Assembly (NCBI RefSeq): GCF_932526225.1
Contig: NC_064046.1
Location: 9,759,719 to 9,823,718 of the forward strand
DNA from: Nematostella vectensis
Lineage: Eukaryota > Cnidaria > Anthozoa > Actiniaria > Edwardsiidae
DNA length: 64,000 nt
Direction of reading: 5' to 3'
Of the stretch, positions 44,218 to 53,605 are shown piece by piece (the first letter of the stretch is position 1; each line of letters starts with the position of its first letter). The notes beneath the pieces were generated by a model. That model was not told the DNA's origin and did not search any database. It saw only the letters and a list, made by a program, of their open reading frames with translations. A program made the position numbers and the translations under genes.

Positions 44218-45189
44218 GGGTGTACTGACATTAGTGTTGCTCAGTAACGACGTTGCTACGCTGGTGGCGTTGAGCGCGCGCATACACATAACACGGAATT
44301 CGTCATTCACAAGCTTTCCTGAAGTAAAAGAAACAAAAAAATATGCGTTTCAAGTTACCCAAGATTGACTTTAAACTAATCTCAGCCTTTTCGGGTTATG
44401 ATATTTCCCATATTTTGTAAAAACGAAGATTCAGCGAAGTCAAGCCAACCTTTTTAAAGCCAAAGTGTTCAATTTTCACTACATGCGCGCGCTGCAAACA
44501 CCCGTTGCAAACGCTCGCGCACGCACTGAAAATCTTATTTCAAAGTAGCGCGCGCTGTATCAGAATTTTAAAATACTTTTTCAATTTCCATCATGACATG
44601 GCGGATATCGCTCCTTTGAAGTGTAAATACCACGAAACACTATTGGAATTTGTTTTTAAACTTCATTTCAATTTCATCATGTGAGATATCAGTGTGTCTG
44701 AGCAGGCCAAATGTGCACGCGCGGGCTTTGTTTCACTTCCGGTTCTGCGTTTTCTAAAAAAAGCTTTTTTTTTGTCGCCAAATTATTTCAAAACGCAATA
44801 TTTTTTCTGTATTCCTTTTTATTAAAATCTCCTTCATATAGTCAAGCATTGATTTAGCGTTAATCTAACAGAAACCAAAATTATATCACATAATCTCGAT
44901 TTCCGGACCTTTGAAAAATCATGAAAAAACAATTACTCAATAATTTCTAAAACGCATGCTTGGCTCAAGATTTATAAAACTTATTCAATATTTGTTTATG
45001 AGCAATTTTACTTGAAATATTTGCTTTTATCTGTATCTATGACGTCACATTATGACGTCACGGAGTGACGTCATCATAATAGTCAGCACACTTTTGTGGG
45101 TCAACTTGGCAAATATCAGACCCTTATGACTTTCTACAAGGCTTTTATGCTATATTCAATTTTCCTTAGCAACAGATGTCAGTACACCC
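44218..45189. mobile_element. TTAA-flanked MITE (Kolobok-type)
   Basis: The terminal inverted repeats GGGTGTACTGACAT (44218-44231) and its complement (45176-45189) are perfect over 14 bp and are flanked by TTAA on both sides (44214-44217 and 45190-45193). TTAA target duplication plus GGG termini fits the Kolobok superfamily (piggyBac ends are CCY). The ~970-bp interior has no coding capacity, so it is non-autonomous. It sits 66 bp downstream of the stop of PAN-F5/8C copy 1 and is absent from the copy 2 flank. Confidence 0.8.
45040..45073. promoter_or_regulatory. Three TGACGTCA (CRE) sites at 13-bp spacing
   Basis: TGACGTCA occurs at 45040, 45053 and 45066, exactly 13 bp apart, inside the MITE. 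This is the palindromic CREB/ATF site. Whether it acts as an enhancer is unknown. The even spacing suggests a small tandem repeat. Confidence 0.6.
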
Positions 45190-45194
45190 TTAAG

Positions 45195-45650
45195 GGGGGT
45201 TGGCAGTAGCAGCACTTATGCATGTGAATTTCAACTCTATTTGCATGCATGTGAACCTCATATAAAGAGGATAACCGGGAGAGGGGTAGAGCCACGACTC
45301 ATTTATGTCATTATGTCATTTATGTCTTTGATATTATTGATAGTGGCTCTGATGAAAGTTTCTTATCAGGATACGGAGGAAGTCTATTATTCAGTGGTCA
45401 CATAAAAAACACGAGTTTCTTTTTTTCTAGTGTAGTCACCATTGATTGATGGTATCGATGGTATGGTATTGATATGTATTTATTGGCAAGATTTATTGTG
45501 TTGTATACAAGAGTATGTAAATCGTTTACTAAGCTATTATAATTGAATAAGCTTATTATTCTTGATTTTACCAATATTAATTATTCTTCCCCGAAAAAGT
45601 GTCTCTGATAATATATGCGACGCACTCAGGGAAGGAATTCGAAAGGATTC
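45195..45650. other. 3' flank of PAN-F5/8C copy 1
   Basis: Parts of this stretch (GGATACGGAGGAAG near 45370, TATTTATTGGCAAGATTTAT near 45477) resemble the sequence after copy 2 near 57486 and 57632, so the gene duplication extended past the stop codon. A small hairpin of AGAGCCAC/GTGGCTCT lies at 45290-45351. Confidence 0.5.
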
Positions 45651-45652
45651 AT

Positions 45653-46033
45653 TTAATGTTGGGTCCCCCAAGGAGCGGGATAAGTTGGCGCTAGAGGGTT
45701 AAGCTCGCGGGGTTCCCGCTTTAGGGCTCGCGTTACGTTATCATAGTCGACCGAAAGAGGCGCTTGGTGTTTATTGACATAGTCCTGGACGCGTTGTTTA
45801 CAATCAGAATTAGGCAAGTTTAACGTGGGGGCGGCGGGTTTTTCCGCGAGATCCAAATCGCCTAAATCTTTGTCTAAGATCTTTACTTGTGCTAGAGCGA
45901 GTTCGGCTTCCTCGTCTAGCCTCACCGACTCCAGCTTAACGGGTTCTGCCCTCCTTTTCCTCGCGAGTGCCTTCTCCTCTTCCTCGAGCATGCTTTCGGA
46001 CCTAGCTTGCATTTCTAAGAGGCGCTTTTGCAT
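45653..46033 (-). pseudogene. Gag-like coiled-coil ORF (BEL-like?), 3' segment
   Basis: A 126-codon open frame begins MQKRLLEMQARSESMLEEEE and has a charged helical first half (ALARKRRAEPVKLESVRLDE) and a Pro-rich end. This composition is typical of the N-terminal coiled coil of BEL-type gag proteins in invertebrates. It lines up with the minus-strand frame at 46693-47193, from which it is separated by about 660 bp of AT-rich sequence and a tRNA-like repeat. No enzymatic domain is present. Confidence 0.4.
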
Positions 46034-46587
46034 TTCAGCTTTCTTAAGGGCCTATGGTACTATCTTTTGAGTCCGTTGCTAGGGAAATTTGTTGTTTTTA
46101 TAAAAGCTTCCATGGTCACGAAGTCCAGAACATAAAAACGTGTCGGAGAAGCTATTGTTCAAATCTACCATTTTTTTTTTTTTGCAGAAATATTTTAACA
46201 TCACTATTTTTTTAAACTTCACGCATCGGATTTGCGAAATTTTTATACCGCGAGAAATGGCGAATATTTATGTTCTTCGAAAACCACATATTTGGTAATA
46301 ACTTTTTCATTTCTTCAAAAATCGAAAATCCCATGCGCTAAGTTGTTTGGTAATATCAATGGTTTGAGTGAAAAAAATTTCACAATTGTTGTAAAATGAT
46401 CAAAATAAACTTGTTTTGCTCGCGCGGAAATGGCCGCCATCTTGTTTTTTAGCCAACTATTTTTATTCTCGAAAAACATATAAAAATTGCATTTTCTTCT
46501 ACAAAATGTCGAAAGTTTATTTTAATCTCTTTGAAAAAAAACAACAAAGAAAATTAAAACTGTAGTTTCGAAGAAAATAAAAAAAAA

Positions 46588-46668
46588 AGGACTCAACCGG
46601 GGATTGAACCCGGAGCGCTTGCTTACTAGATAAACTCGCTAACGAATGGGCCACGGAACCAAGTTGGA
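46588..46668 (-). repeat. tRNA-derived sequence (SINE head or tRNA pseudogene)
   Basis: On the minus strand a B-box-like T arm (CCGGGTTCAATCCCCGG, perfect 5-bp stem) and an A-box-like D arm (GTGGCCCATTCGTTAGCG) are correctly spaced. The acceptor 3' strand GAGTCC has no complementary 5' strand, so it is not a functional tRNA. It splits the two gag-like frames. A flanking GTTTCGAAGAAA block near 46566 recurs near 53583, suggesting a SINE-like family. Confidence 0.6.
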
Positions 46669-46692
46669 AGACGCGCGGCGATTTTAGTTTAT

Positions 46693-47232
46693 TTAACCGA
46701 ATGTAGCGCTTTTTCCCTTCGTAGCAACAGAGTTTCGTAGCAACGAGCTACGAGCCTGCCCGGCTGCCCGGCTTTTACATAAGGAACGGGTCTCATCTTG
46801 AAGCTCTTGGATTCTCTCGCTAGCATTTTGTGTAATGTTTGCTAGGTAAACACTGCGCCTTTGCGCCGTTTGTTCCATGGAGTCCAGCTCCGCAGTGATA
46901 TAAGCACCGCGGACGCCGGCGCAGAGCTCCTGTATGGCGAGCAATTCGGAGGAGTACTCCTCGAACGTTTGTTTTGCGTTTTTGTTTTCGGTTTTAAGGC
47001 TCTCTGCGCTGGCGTTCTCCGAGCTCAGTCTACGTTTGTTTAGGTGCGATTGGCATGTTTCCCAAATGGTTTCGATCGCCTCAAAGGACTCTCTAAGCCT
47101 TTTCTTGATGACCTTGAGGGTTGGCTTACCCGACCTTTTCGGACGACCTTCGAATTCCACTAGTGTGCCTGGTGAACCGAGGAACTCCTCCAAGGATTCG
47201 CAGGCGGATTATTCACCGGCGCGTGTGGCCAT
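46693..47232 (-). pseudogene. Gag-like coiled-coil ORF (BEL-like?), 5' segment
   Basis: ATG near 47232 is followed after seven codons by a TAA. The frame then stays open from 47193 to 46693 with KVIKKRLRESFEAIETIWET, FEEYSSELLAIQELCAGVRG and NASERIQELQDETRSLCKSR. Long amphipathic helices dominate, as in the N-terminal region of BEL/Pao gag. Assigning it to BEL is tentative; it could be a host-derived coiled-coil protein. Confidence 0.4.
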
Positions 47233-47234
47233 GC

Positions 47235-48290
47235 CGGGGAGCTCCAAGGTGCTTGTGTTGGCTATAAACCACTCTTCTTACTGTTCCACTACTTGGCCCG
47301 GCCTCTCGTAGACGGCAGTTTAACCGCAAATCCGTTAAACCGAAAACCAGGTTTCCGATGCTCCTGGAATGTATTTGTTTTAAACGATTCAATAGTAAGA
47401 TTTAATTTATTGTAAGAAAAGTAAGATGAAGCGTGTTTACAAGCGATTGTGAGGAATGAAACTTAATAGGGTGTGTGTAAAGCAATCAAACAATGTGTAA
47501 CATGAGAACGTTAACATAAATTGTCCAAAGGTCCTTGAGTGGCTATGCATTACGGTCGCGTGACGGCACAATGACCTTCTTACAAATGGTGTCAGGACTA
47601 GTCTATTTCAATGGCCAGGGACAATACTAGGGATAATACAGTTCAGATACAAGAGAAGTAGAGTGGTGCCTCTGCAATGACCTTTGCATTGGAGGAAAAG
47701 AAAAACTCAAAGCTTTTAGTTATCGAGAGATATTCTTGCAATGAAAATGCCTTGCAGCCTCATAAACAGACCCTTGAAGTGACTGGCTGATCTTCGTAGA
47801 TACGTGAATAGGAAGACTGTCACCATGCTCTCTCTCAAGGCCTTCACTATCGCGTACATCATCGACAGAGACGTACAACTGCGCATCCATAGTCAACAAT
47901 AGCGAACACGCCGCCATCATGCACTGAGGATATCGCGGCTTGGACAGTGGTCGGAAGCGCCTTTTCTATGGCTGCGAAGTGGGTTTTAGTGCTATCTGTG
48001 TAGTGTTCTAAGTCTCCATAAGGAATAAAGCTCTTGGGAATCTAGCAAGAAGAGAGCGAAAGCATGATTAAGAAGAGAATTAACAATATTTGTTGGTATA
48101 GATCAGCAATATTTTCATTTTTCATTACCAAGCTACATACTCTTAAAAAGGTAATCAATGGCCTTGGCGATCATGCGAACAAGGCATTATTTTGCGAGCA
48201 GGAGAACGTTTCCTTTTTGTCATCTGGGAGCTAGAAGCGAGAAAAAACAACAACAACAATTTACGATTTACAAAACGCTTTACGTTTTTC
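47235..48290. other. Gene-free stretch
   Basis: No domain or repeat is recognisable. Short open frames near 47720-47920 have no convincing features. Confidence 0.45.
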
Positions 48291-48305
48291 AGATGAGGGG
48301 GCAGG

Positions 48306-48768
48306 TGATGGTGATGGTGATGGTGATGGTGATGGTGATGGTGATGGTGATGGTGATGGTGATGGTGATGGTGATGGTGATGGTGATGGTGATGGTGATG
48401 GTGATGGTGATGGTGATGGTGATGGTGATGGTGATGGTGATGGTGATGGTGATGGTGATGGTGATGGTGATGGTGATGGTGATGGTGATGGTGATGGTGA
48501 TGGTGATGGTGATGGTGATGGTGATGGTGATGGTGATGGTGATGGTGATGGTGATGGTGATGGTGATGGTGATGGTGATGGTGATGGTGATGGTGATGGT
48601 GATGGTGATGGTGATGGTGATGGTGATGGTGAAGGTGATGGTGATGGTGATGGTGATGGTGATGGTGATGGTGATGGTGATGGTGATGGTGATGGTGATG
48701 GTGATGGTGATGGTGATGGTGATGGTGATGGTGATGGTGATGGTGATGGTGATGGTGATGGTGATGTG
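48306..48768 (+). repeat. (GGTGAT)n hexanucleotide array, ~460 bp
   Basis: About 77 near-perfect GGTGAT units with a single visible GGTGAA variant. The long open frames through it on both strands (Met-Val and Ser-Pro dipeptides) are artefacts of the repeat. Confidence 0.98.
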
Positions 48769-48774
48769 AAGGTG

Positions 48775-48912
48775 ATGCTGTTGGTTGACCTCGAGGTCAA
48801 TAAAAGCAAAGTGAATAATTGTTACAAACTCTTTCTGTATCCGCTTTTAAAAGAAAAAAGACTGAGTCTGTTTACCCTGTAAGAGATATACTGTTTGTCA
48901 GATAAGGGGGCA
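48775..48912 (+). repeat. Unique segment of a duplicated cassette, copy 1
   Basis: The segment starts TGCTGTTGGTTGACCTCGAG and ends with GATATACTGTTTGTCAGAT. It is repeated at 49258-49387 with high identity. Together with the adjacent hexanucleotide arrays, it shows that a cassette of array plus 140 bp was tandemly duplicated. It contains the palindrome GACCTCGAGGTC. Confidence 0.9.
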
Positions 48913-49244
48913 GATGAAGGTGAAGGTGAAGGGAAGGAATAAATGAATATGAAGGAGATGGTATATGTGAAGGTAAAAATGAAGGTGAAGGCGAATGCGA
49001 AGGTGATGATTAAGGTGAAGGTGAAGGTGAGGGTATAAGGTGGAGGAGAACGTAAATGTGAAGGAAAAGGCTGAGGTGAAGCTGAAAGTGAAGATGAAGC
49101 TGAAAGTGATGGTGATGGTGATGGTGTAGGTAAAGGTGAAGGTGAAGGTGAAGGTGAAGGTGAAGGTGAAGGTGAAGGTGAAGGTGAAGGTGAAGGTGAA
49201 GGCGAAGGTGAAGGTGAAGGTGAAGGTGAAGGTGATGTGATGTG
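48913..49244 (+). repeat. Degenerate (GGTGAA)n array
   Basis: This is the second copy of the hexanucleotide array, based on GGTGAA and much more diverged on its left side than its right side, where about 20 clean units remain. Confidence 0.95.
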
Positions 49245-49257
49245 AAGGTAAAGGTAA

Positions 49258-49387
49258 TGCTGTTGGTTGACCTCGAGGTCAATAAAAGCCAAGTGAATAA
49301 TTGTTACAAACTCTTTCTGTATTCGGTTTGAAAAGAAAAAAAAAAGACTGAGTCTCTTTACCCTGTAAGAGATATACTGTTTGTCAT
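49258..49387 (+). repeat. Unique segment of a duplicated cassette, copy 2
   Basis: Repeats 48775-48912 (same TTGACCTCGAGGTCAATAAA, CTCTTTCTGTAT and AGACTGAGTCT blocks). Confidence 0.9.
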
Positions 49388-49389
49388 CT

Positions 49390-50540
49390 CATTTACTTGC
49401 TTTCGCATGCAAAGAAACAACGAAGCAATACATGTTTGTTCGATATAACAAACGATCACATTATTAACAGTCTTTTTTCTCTTGGACTTTGAAACACTTG
49501 GATATAACACGGTTCCTTAGAAAAACATCAAGAAAAGCTGGTAGCGAATCTCTCTGGAATAAGCAAAGCACTGTATATCAACACCAAGTAAACATTATAT
49601 TAATAAGACAAATAAAATCCTTCTGAATAGGATCTGTTCTTTTTCCCCATTGTAGATAAGCTCATAAATTGTCACGAAAACAAGCGTATTTTGCTAACTA
49701 CCTGGACTTAGATTTGTTTTGCGAACTAGTGAATTCATTTATCTCGCTTGTCATTTTGTGACGAAAATATCGTGCAATCTTCATCTGTGATTACTCAGTC
49801 TAATTTTGAGTACTAAAAACCCATAAGTAAAGGTTTTTTTTTTTTAAACTGAATATAAATATCTGTTTTTCCTCTCCGAAAATTGGTAAAAAAAAACATT
49901 GCCTTTATTTGATAAATGATTTACCAAAATATAGTCTTTAGGCAGTTATCTGAAATTTTATTCAAGTTTAACAAGTTTTATGATGCAAAGAAATTTTAGC
50001 GGAGCCAGAACCGGCCGCAGGTCGGCTCAGCGGAGCCCCATAAGTATAAATATTGGTAAACTAGGCTTCTCAATTTTTGTGGTCATGACGTCATATGTCA
50101 CAGCCTGCCAGCTATCTGCCCCCATTCACGTGACTAGCCCATGCGACCAGGTCAGCTTATTGTTTGATCGCTCTAAGCCAATGAGAGACTACTTCCAACA
50201 AGAACCGGGGAGGACAAAAGACGAGGGGAATAAAACCTATTCTGATTTTAGACGTAAAACGAATAACAAAACACATGTTGACAGAAACGAATTGAAAAGA
50301 AAAAGTGTTTGATTGAGAAATTGCATCTGATTAACCAGTTCCAAATTGCCCGATTAAAAATGAGAATTTGAAGGATATATCTGTCTAAAGGAACTGCTTT
50401 GTACAAGCTCAGAATCGGTTCGAGTGTTCGAAAAACCCAACTGTTATTCTTCTTCATCTGGTGCGGTGGTTGATTTTAGATGAAAAAAGGCTACAATACC
50501 ATCAGCATTAGACTAGCAAAGGTCGCATGCGTGATCCGCA
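49390..50540. other. Gene-free stretch before the ribozyme
   Basis: A 110-codon open frame at 49980-50312 has no recognisable domain. A TGACGTCA site occurs near 50086. Nothing else can be supported. Confidence 0.4.
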
Positions 50541-50669
50541 CAATTGGCATCACGCTAGCCCGGTCGCAGCTCTAGATCCCACATGGATCTGAGCTGTGGT
50601 TTAAAGCACTTCGTTCGAGTCGAAGTCGCCCTGCAGTTTTTTTGCCGATGAAGTTTAACTGAGGCAAAC

Positions 50670-50726
50670 CGGCTATGCCATGCTGACGAGTCCTAATAAG
50701 GACGAAACAGCTGTCCATGGTTGCCG
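50670..50726 (+). ncRNA. Type I hammerhead ribozyme
   Basis: All core elements are present in order. Stem I 5' strand is CGGC-TATG-CCATG (50670-50682), then the core CTGACGA (50683-50689). Stem II is GTCCT/AGGAC with loop AATA (50690-50703), followed by core GAAA (50704-50707). Stem III is minimal, AC-AGCT-GT, next to the cleavage triplet GTC. Self-cleavage is predicted after C50715. Stem I 3' strand CATGG-TT-GCCG (50716-50726) pairs with the 5' strand and leaves a TATG/TT internal loop, as in naturally fast type I hammerheads where that loop contacts stem II. The very short, self-complementary stem III is like those reported for metazoan Penelope-like elements and retrozymes, which may act as dimers. 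The host element around it is not identified; ATTGGCA and ACGCTAGC blocks at 50541-50559 recur inverted near 50748-50786. Confidence 0.9.
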
Positions 50727-50799
50727 AACTGCACGGGTAATAGACTGTGCTAGCGTCCCGTCTTGGCCCGACTGGTGCCAATGTGTGTATGCTAGTGTG

Positions 50800-52095
50800 C
50801 TTCTAAAGTTCACATTGAAAATTGTGCTGGGACAGACAGAAAGTTACATGAAATTTATAATTGAAATGAATCTGTCTCGCTAGTGTCACGCACCAACTCG
50901 AATCCTGCAAATGACACTTTTTTGGCCATGAAATGGAGGTAATTACAGGTGATGTAGAGGTGTTTTGGGGCTTTTCTGCGAAAATAAAATCACCAAAGGT
51001 AAATTTAAGTTGCTTTCTGTTGATATACTGGGTACCCTGTGTGAATTTTACTCCTCAAACCAGTTTTTCACTCGTTTAATCCAGGGTTAGTAATTCGGGG
51101 GATTACTTGGCTTTCGGGAACGGTGAGTTATCCGTCGGTTAGCTAACATACGATTAGCGAATTTTAACCCGGGATTAGGCGCTGATCGAGGGTTAAGTTA
51201 ATCGGCCTTTCAGGACCCGGCCCCTGATGTCTTTAGTTTTGTCGAGTTCTGCGTCCTGCCCAGCGTACGCATGCCTCTTTTTTCACTCCCTCTGTCACTT
51301 TGCTATGCAGGCTAAGTAATCTCACGCGCGCTCATGCTGCTTCAGATTTTTGCAGCCAAAACCGCGACTATTAGAAACATATACTGGTGTATATGTACAT
51401 AAAATGGACAGTGACCGAGGCAATACGTTTAAATTTTTTTATAAGAACGTCTAAGAATAGACTACCAGCCTGGGCAAAAATGCGCATTCTGTGCTTGGTC
51501 TTTGCGATTCTTCGCAGAAAAAAATTTTATATTATATATTCTACATAAACAACACACAAGGTGTGACGAGTGACCCTTACCAGCCCTAGAACCCTAGAAA
51601 AAAAAACGACGCGTTATGCAAACTGGTATTGGTCAAGTGAAAGAGATTAGTAATTATAGTGATTTATAGTAATTAAGTGAATGTAATTAGCTGAATATAT
51701 AGGCATGAGAGAACCTCTAGGGAACGCGCAAGGCGCGAATTCCGAATTCCCAACATAAACACATTTTTTGACAGTAAATGTATGAGAATGTTCTTACGTT
51801 TTGGGAAAATTTTAGCCTAGAAGCGTTCTTATAATATGTCCTATAATCAGATAATCTCAGGTTCTAATGGCTACCATATACACAATAAATAGTGGCTCTT
51901 AATACTTGGTCTGAGCTAAAACGATTTTTTAAGACAAATGTGTTGCAATTGCATTGATAAATGGAAAACTATACATTATGGGGAAACTTGAAAACCTTAA
52001 CCTTGGACTAGGATACTATGGAAACAGTAGTTTAGGGGCTACTAGGTCATGAAATAATTTTTCATTAAGGTCTACATCTAGCTACATCTAAGAAA
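50800..52095. other. Gene-free stretch with an orphan transposon-like end
   Basis: Around 51070-51225 the sequence is rich in GGGTTA/TTAACCC blocks and ends CGGCCTTTCAGGACCCGGCC CCTG. On the minus strand this end begins CAGGGGCCGGGTCC, like the terminus of a hAT- or Harbinger-type element. No matching opposite end was found. The rest is AT-rich without recognisable features. Confidence 0.4.
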
Positions 52096-52099
52096 AGCA

Positions 52100-52285
52100 A
52101 ACTTCCGGTTTAGTGTCCTTATCTGAGAAGACTGGAAATACGGGAGAATAACTTGGACTCACTTGTGACACAAATTCGAATAAAGGAAGGAACCCGTTAA
52201 AAAATCCCCAGTGTGAGACAGGACTCGAACCACATCAGTTAGGGGCTTACACGCTAATACACTAGGCCAACCGTGCTTCCTGGAT
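52100..52285 (-). repeat. tRNA-derived SINE
   Basis: On the minus strand an RNA polymerase III A box (TTGGCCTAGTGTATTAGCG, 52270-52252) and a B box (GGTTCGAGTCC, 52231-52221) are spaced as in a tRNA. They are followed by a non-tRNA body running to about 52100. The tRNA-like acceptor stem is not preserved, as expected for a SINE head. Confidence 0.75.
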
Positions 52286-52785
52286 AGATGTAGGTTGCAG
52301 CAGCGCAAAATGTAAAGTATTTGCTTTCATTCGTCAAGGGGGTTATTAAAATTTCCTCAATTATCTCATAGGTTTCAAATACAGCGCCCGCTCGTGAGAA
52401 TGTCGCCATTCTTGATTGCGAATGCAGTATGCGCGCACACTGCAAAAACTACATAATATCTGCCAGGGAAATTTGTTTGTTTTATAAAAGCTTCTGTTTT
52501 TTGTCAAATCTCTTGGAACTTTAAACATAAGTGTTTTAGACATAAGTGACACTATTGATAACGTCATTTGACCCTAGTAGTAACAATACTTACGACAAGC
52601 ATGAATAATTATGCATATTTGCCTTTGAGCCTGCTCAGGAATGTGTGGGATGTGTCAACCTGTCAAAAACCTGTCAAAAGAAGGCAACCGCTGACCAGCG
52701 TGTCGCGCAAGCGCAACAGGGTCCGCCAGGTGTTGTTTTTGTTTGCAAGCATGATGGCGGCTAGCGGTGATCGGAGTTCGAGCCG

Positions 52786-53451
52786 ATGGTGTGGAGGGAT
52801 GGGAATGTGGAGCGTTCTTCCAAGCTAGTGGACGGTGTCATGGTTTGGACCGAGGTCCTGAAGGATCCGAAACGGTTTTTCGAGCTGGCGATGGACGTGG
52901 ACATTGAGGTTCGCTACGTGACTTTTCAAGTGCGTGAAGAGGCGCTACTGGTGGAGTATGTGGACCATCGGTACGGCAAGGGGAACGTGTGCTCTCCGAA
53001 TCAAGAGGGGGAGCGTGGGTACCCGTGGTTGACGGGCATGGAGAGTGAGGAGGAGGAGGGAGAGGAGGTGCCTTTGGTTCCTGAGGCGGGGAAGGAGGAC
53101 GATGCTGTGTTTCTTCAAAAGCTTCGTGAGAACTTACCTCCAGCGAAGGTGGTGGTGGTGGCGTTTTTGACAATTCGGGGGGTGTCGAGGGTGGAGCCGG
53201 AGCGGGACGCGTTGGAGGTGCTGCGTACCCAGTCGGAAAAGATCGAGGAGGAGTTGGCGTTGTCTCTCACGGCGGCTCAGTATTCGGCGATGGGGGTGCG
53301 CATGGGCCGGGAGACGACGAGGGAGTACCTAGCGACTGCGGTTCGTGAGGGGGATTGGTTGCGTCAAATGGAGTCGGGGCATCGTTGTTGGACGTGGTCG
53401 GCTTATTTTAGAGCAGCAGGGCAAAGGGCTGTCAGGCGTTTGTTTCTGTGA
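52786..53451 (+). CDS. Intact 221-codon ORF of unknown function
   Basis: ATG at 52786 to TGA at 53449-53451 is uninterrupted and GC-rich, unlike its AT-rich flanks. The protein starts MVWRDGNVERSSKLVDGVMV, has a hydrophobic/charged first domain (DVDIEVRYVTFQVREEALLV), an acidic centre (MESEEEEGEEVPLVPEAGKE) and a helical C-terminal part (LRTQSEKIEEELALSLTAAQ; WLRQMESGHRCWTWSAYFRA). No signal peptide, membrane segment or catalytic motif is visible. An ATG ATG in an alternative frame (52750) opens only 25 codons. Retention of an open frame amid dead elements implies recent origin or selection. It might be the first ORF of a transposon or a host gene exon. I do not recognise it. Confidence 0.55.
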   Translation: MVWRDGNVERSSKLVDGVMVWTEVLKDPKRFFELAMDVDIEVRYVTFQVREEALLVEYVDHRYGKGNVCSPNQEGERGYPWLTGMESEEEEGEEVPLVPEAGKEDDAVFLQKLRENLPPAKVVVVAFLTIRGVSRVEPERDALEVLRTQSEKIEEELALSLTAAQYSAMGVRMGRETTREYLATAVREGDWLRQMESGHRCWTWSAYFRAAGQRAVRRLFL

Positions 53452-53454
53452 CAC

Positions 53455-53605
53455 ATTCTTGGTGCGTGGTGGGAGGGGGGTGTTGTTTAGACAGGTTTGA
53501 TGGGTGTAGTTGTCAAGGTCTACGGTCGAAAGTTTATATTAATATCTTTAGACAAAGGAAAAAAAATAAGTTAGAACTGGAGTTTCGAAGAAACTAAAAT
53601 ATAAA
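53455..53605. other. Repeat-family sequence shared with 46500-46590
   Basis: The block AAAGTTTATATTAATATCTTT...GAGTTTCGAAGAAA near 53530-53596 matches a similar AAAGTTTATTTTAATCTCTTT...GTAGTTTCGAAGAAA stretch near 46510-46577. Both abut other repeats. Confidence 0.55.

Noticed and set aside
46588..46668. Functional tRNA gene
   Set aside because: T arm and D arm look right but the acceptor stem has no 5' partner and the anticodon stem is imperfect.
48158..48769. 203-codon Met-Val repeat protein and 182-codon Ser-Pro antisense frame
   Set aside because: Both are translations of the GGTGAT microsatellite, which is open in all frames.
49980..50312. 110-codon open frame as a gene
   Set aside because: No signal, domain or compositional support; length is within chance expectation for this region.
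52205..52285. Functional tRNA gene
   Set aside because: A and B boxes are present but the acceptor and T-stem pairing fail and a SINE-like body follows.
52838..53173. 111-codon Pro/Ser-rich minus-strand frame
   Set aside because: Antisense to the longer intact 221-codon frame and low in complexity.
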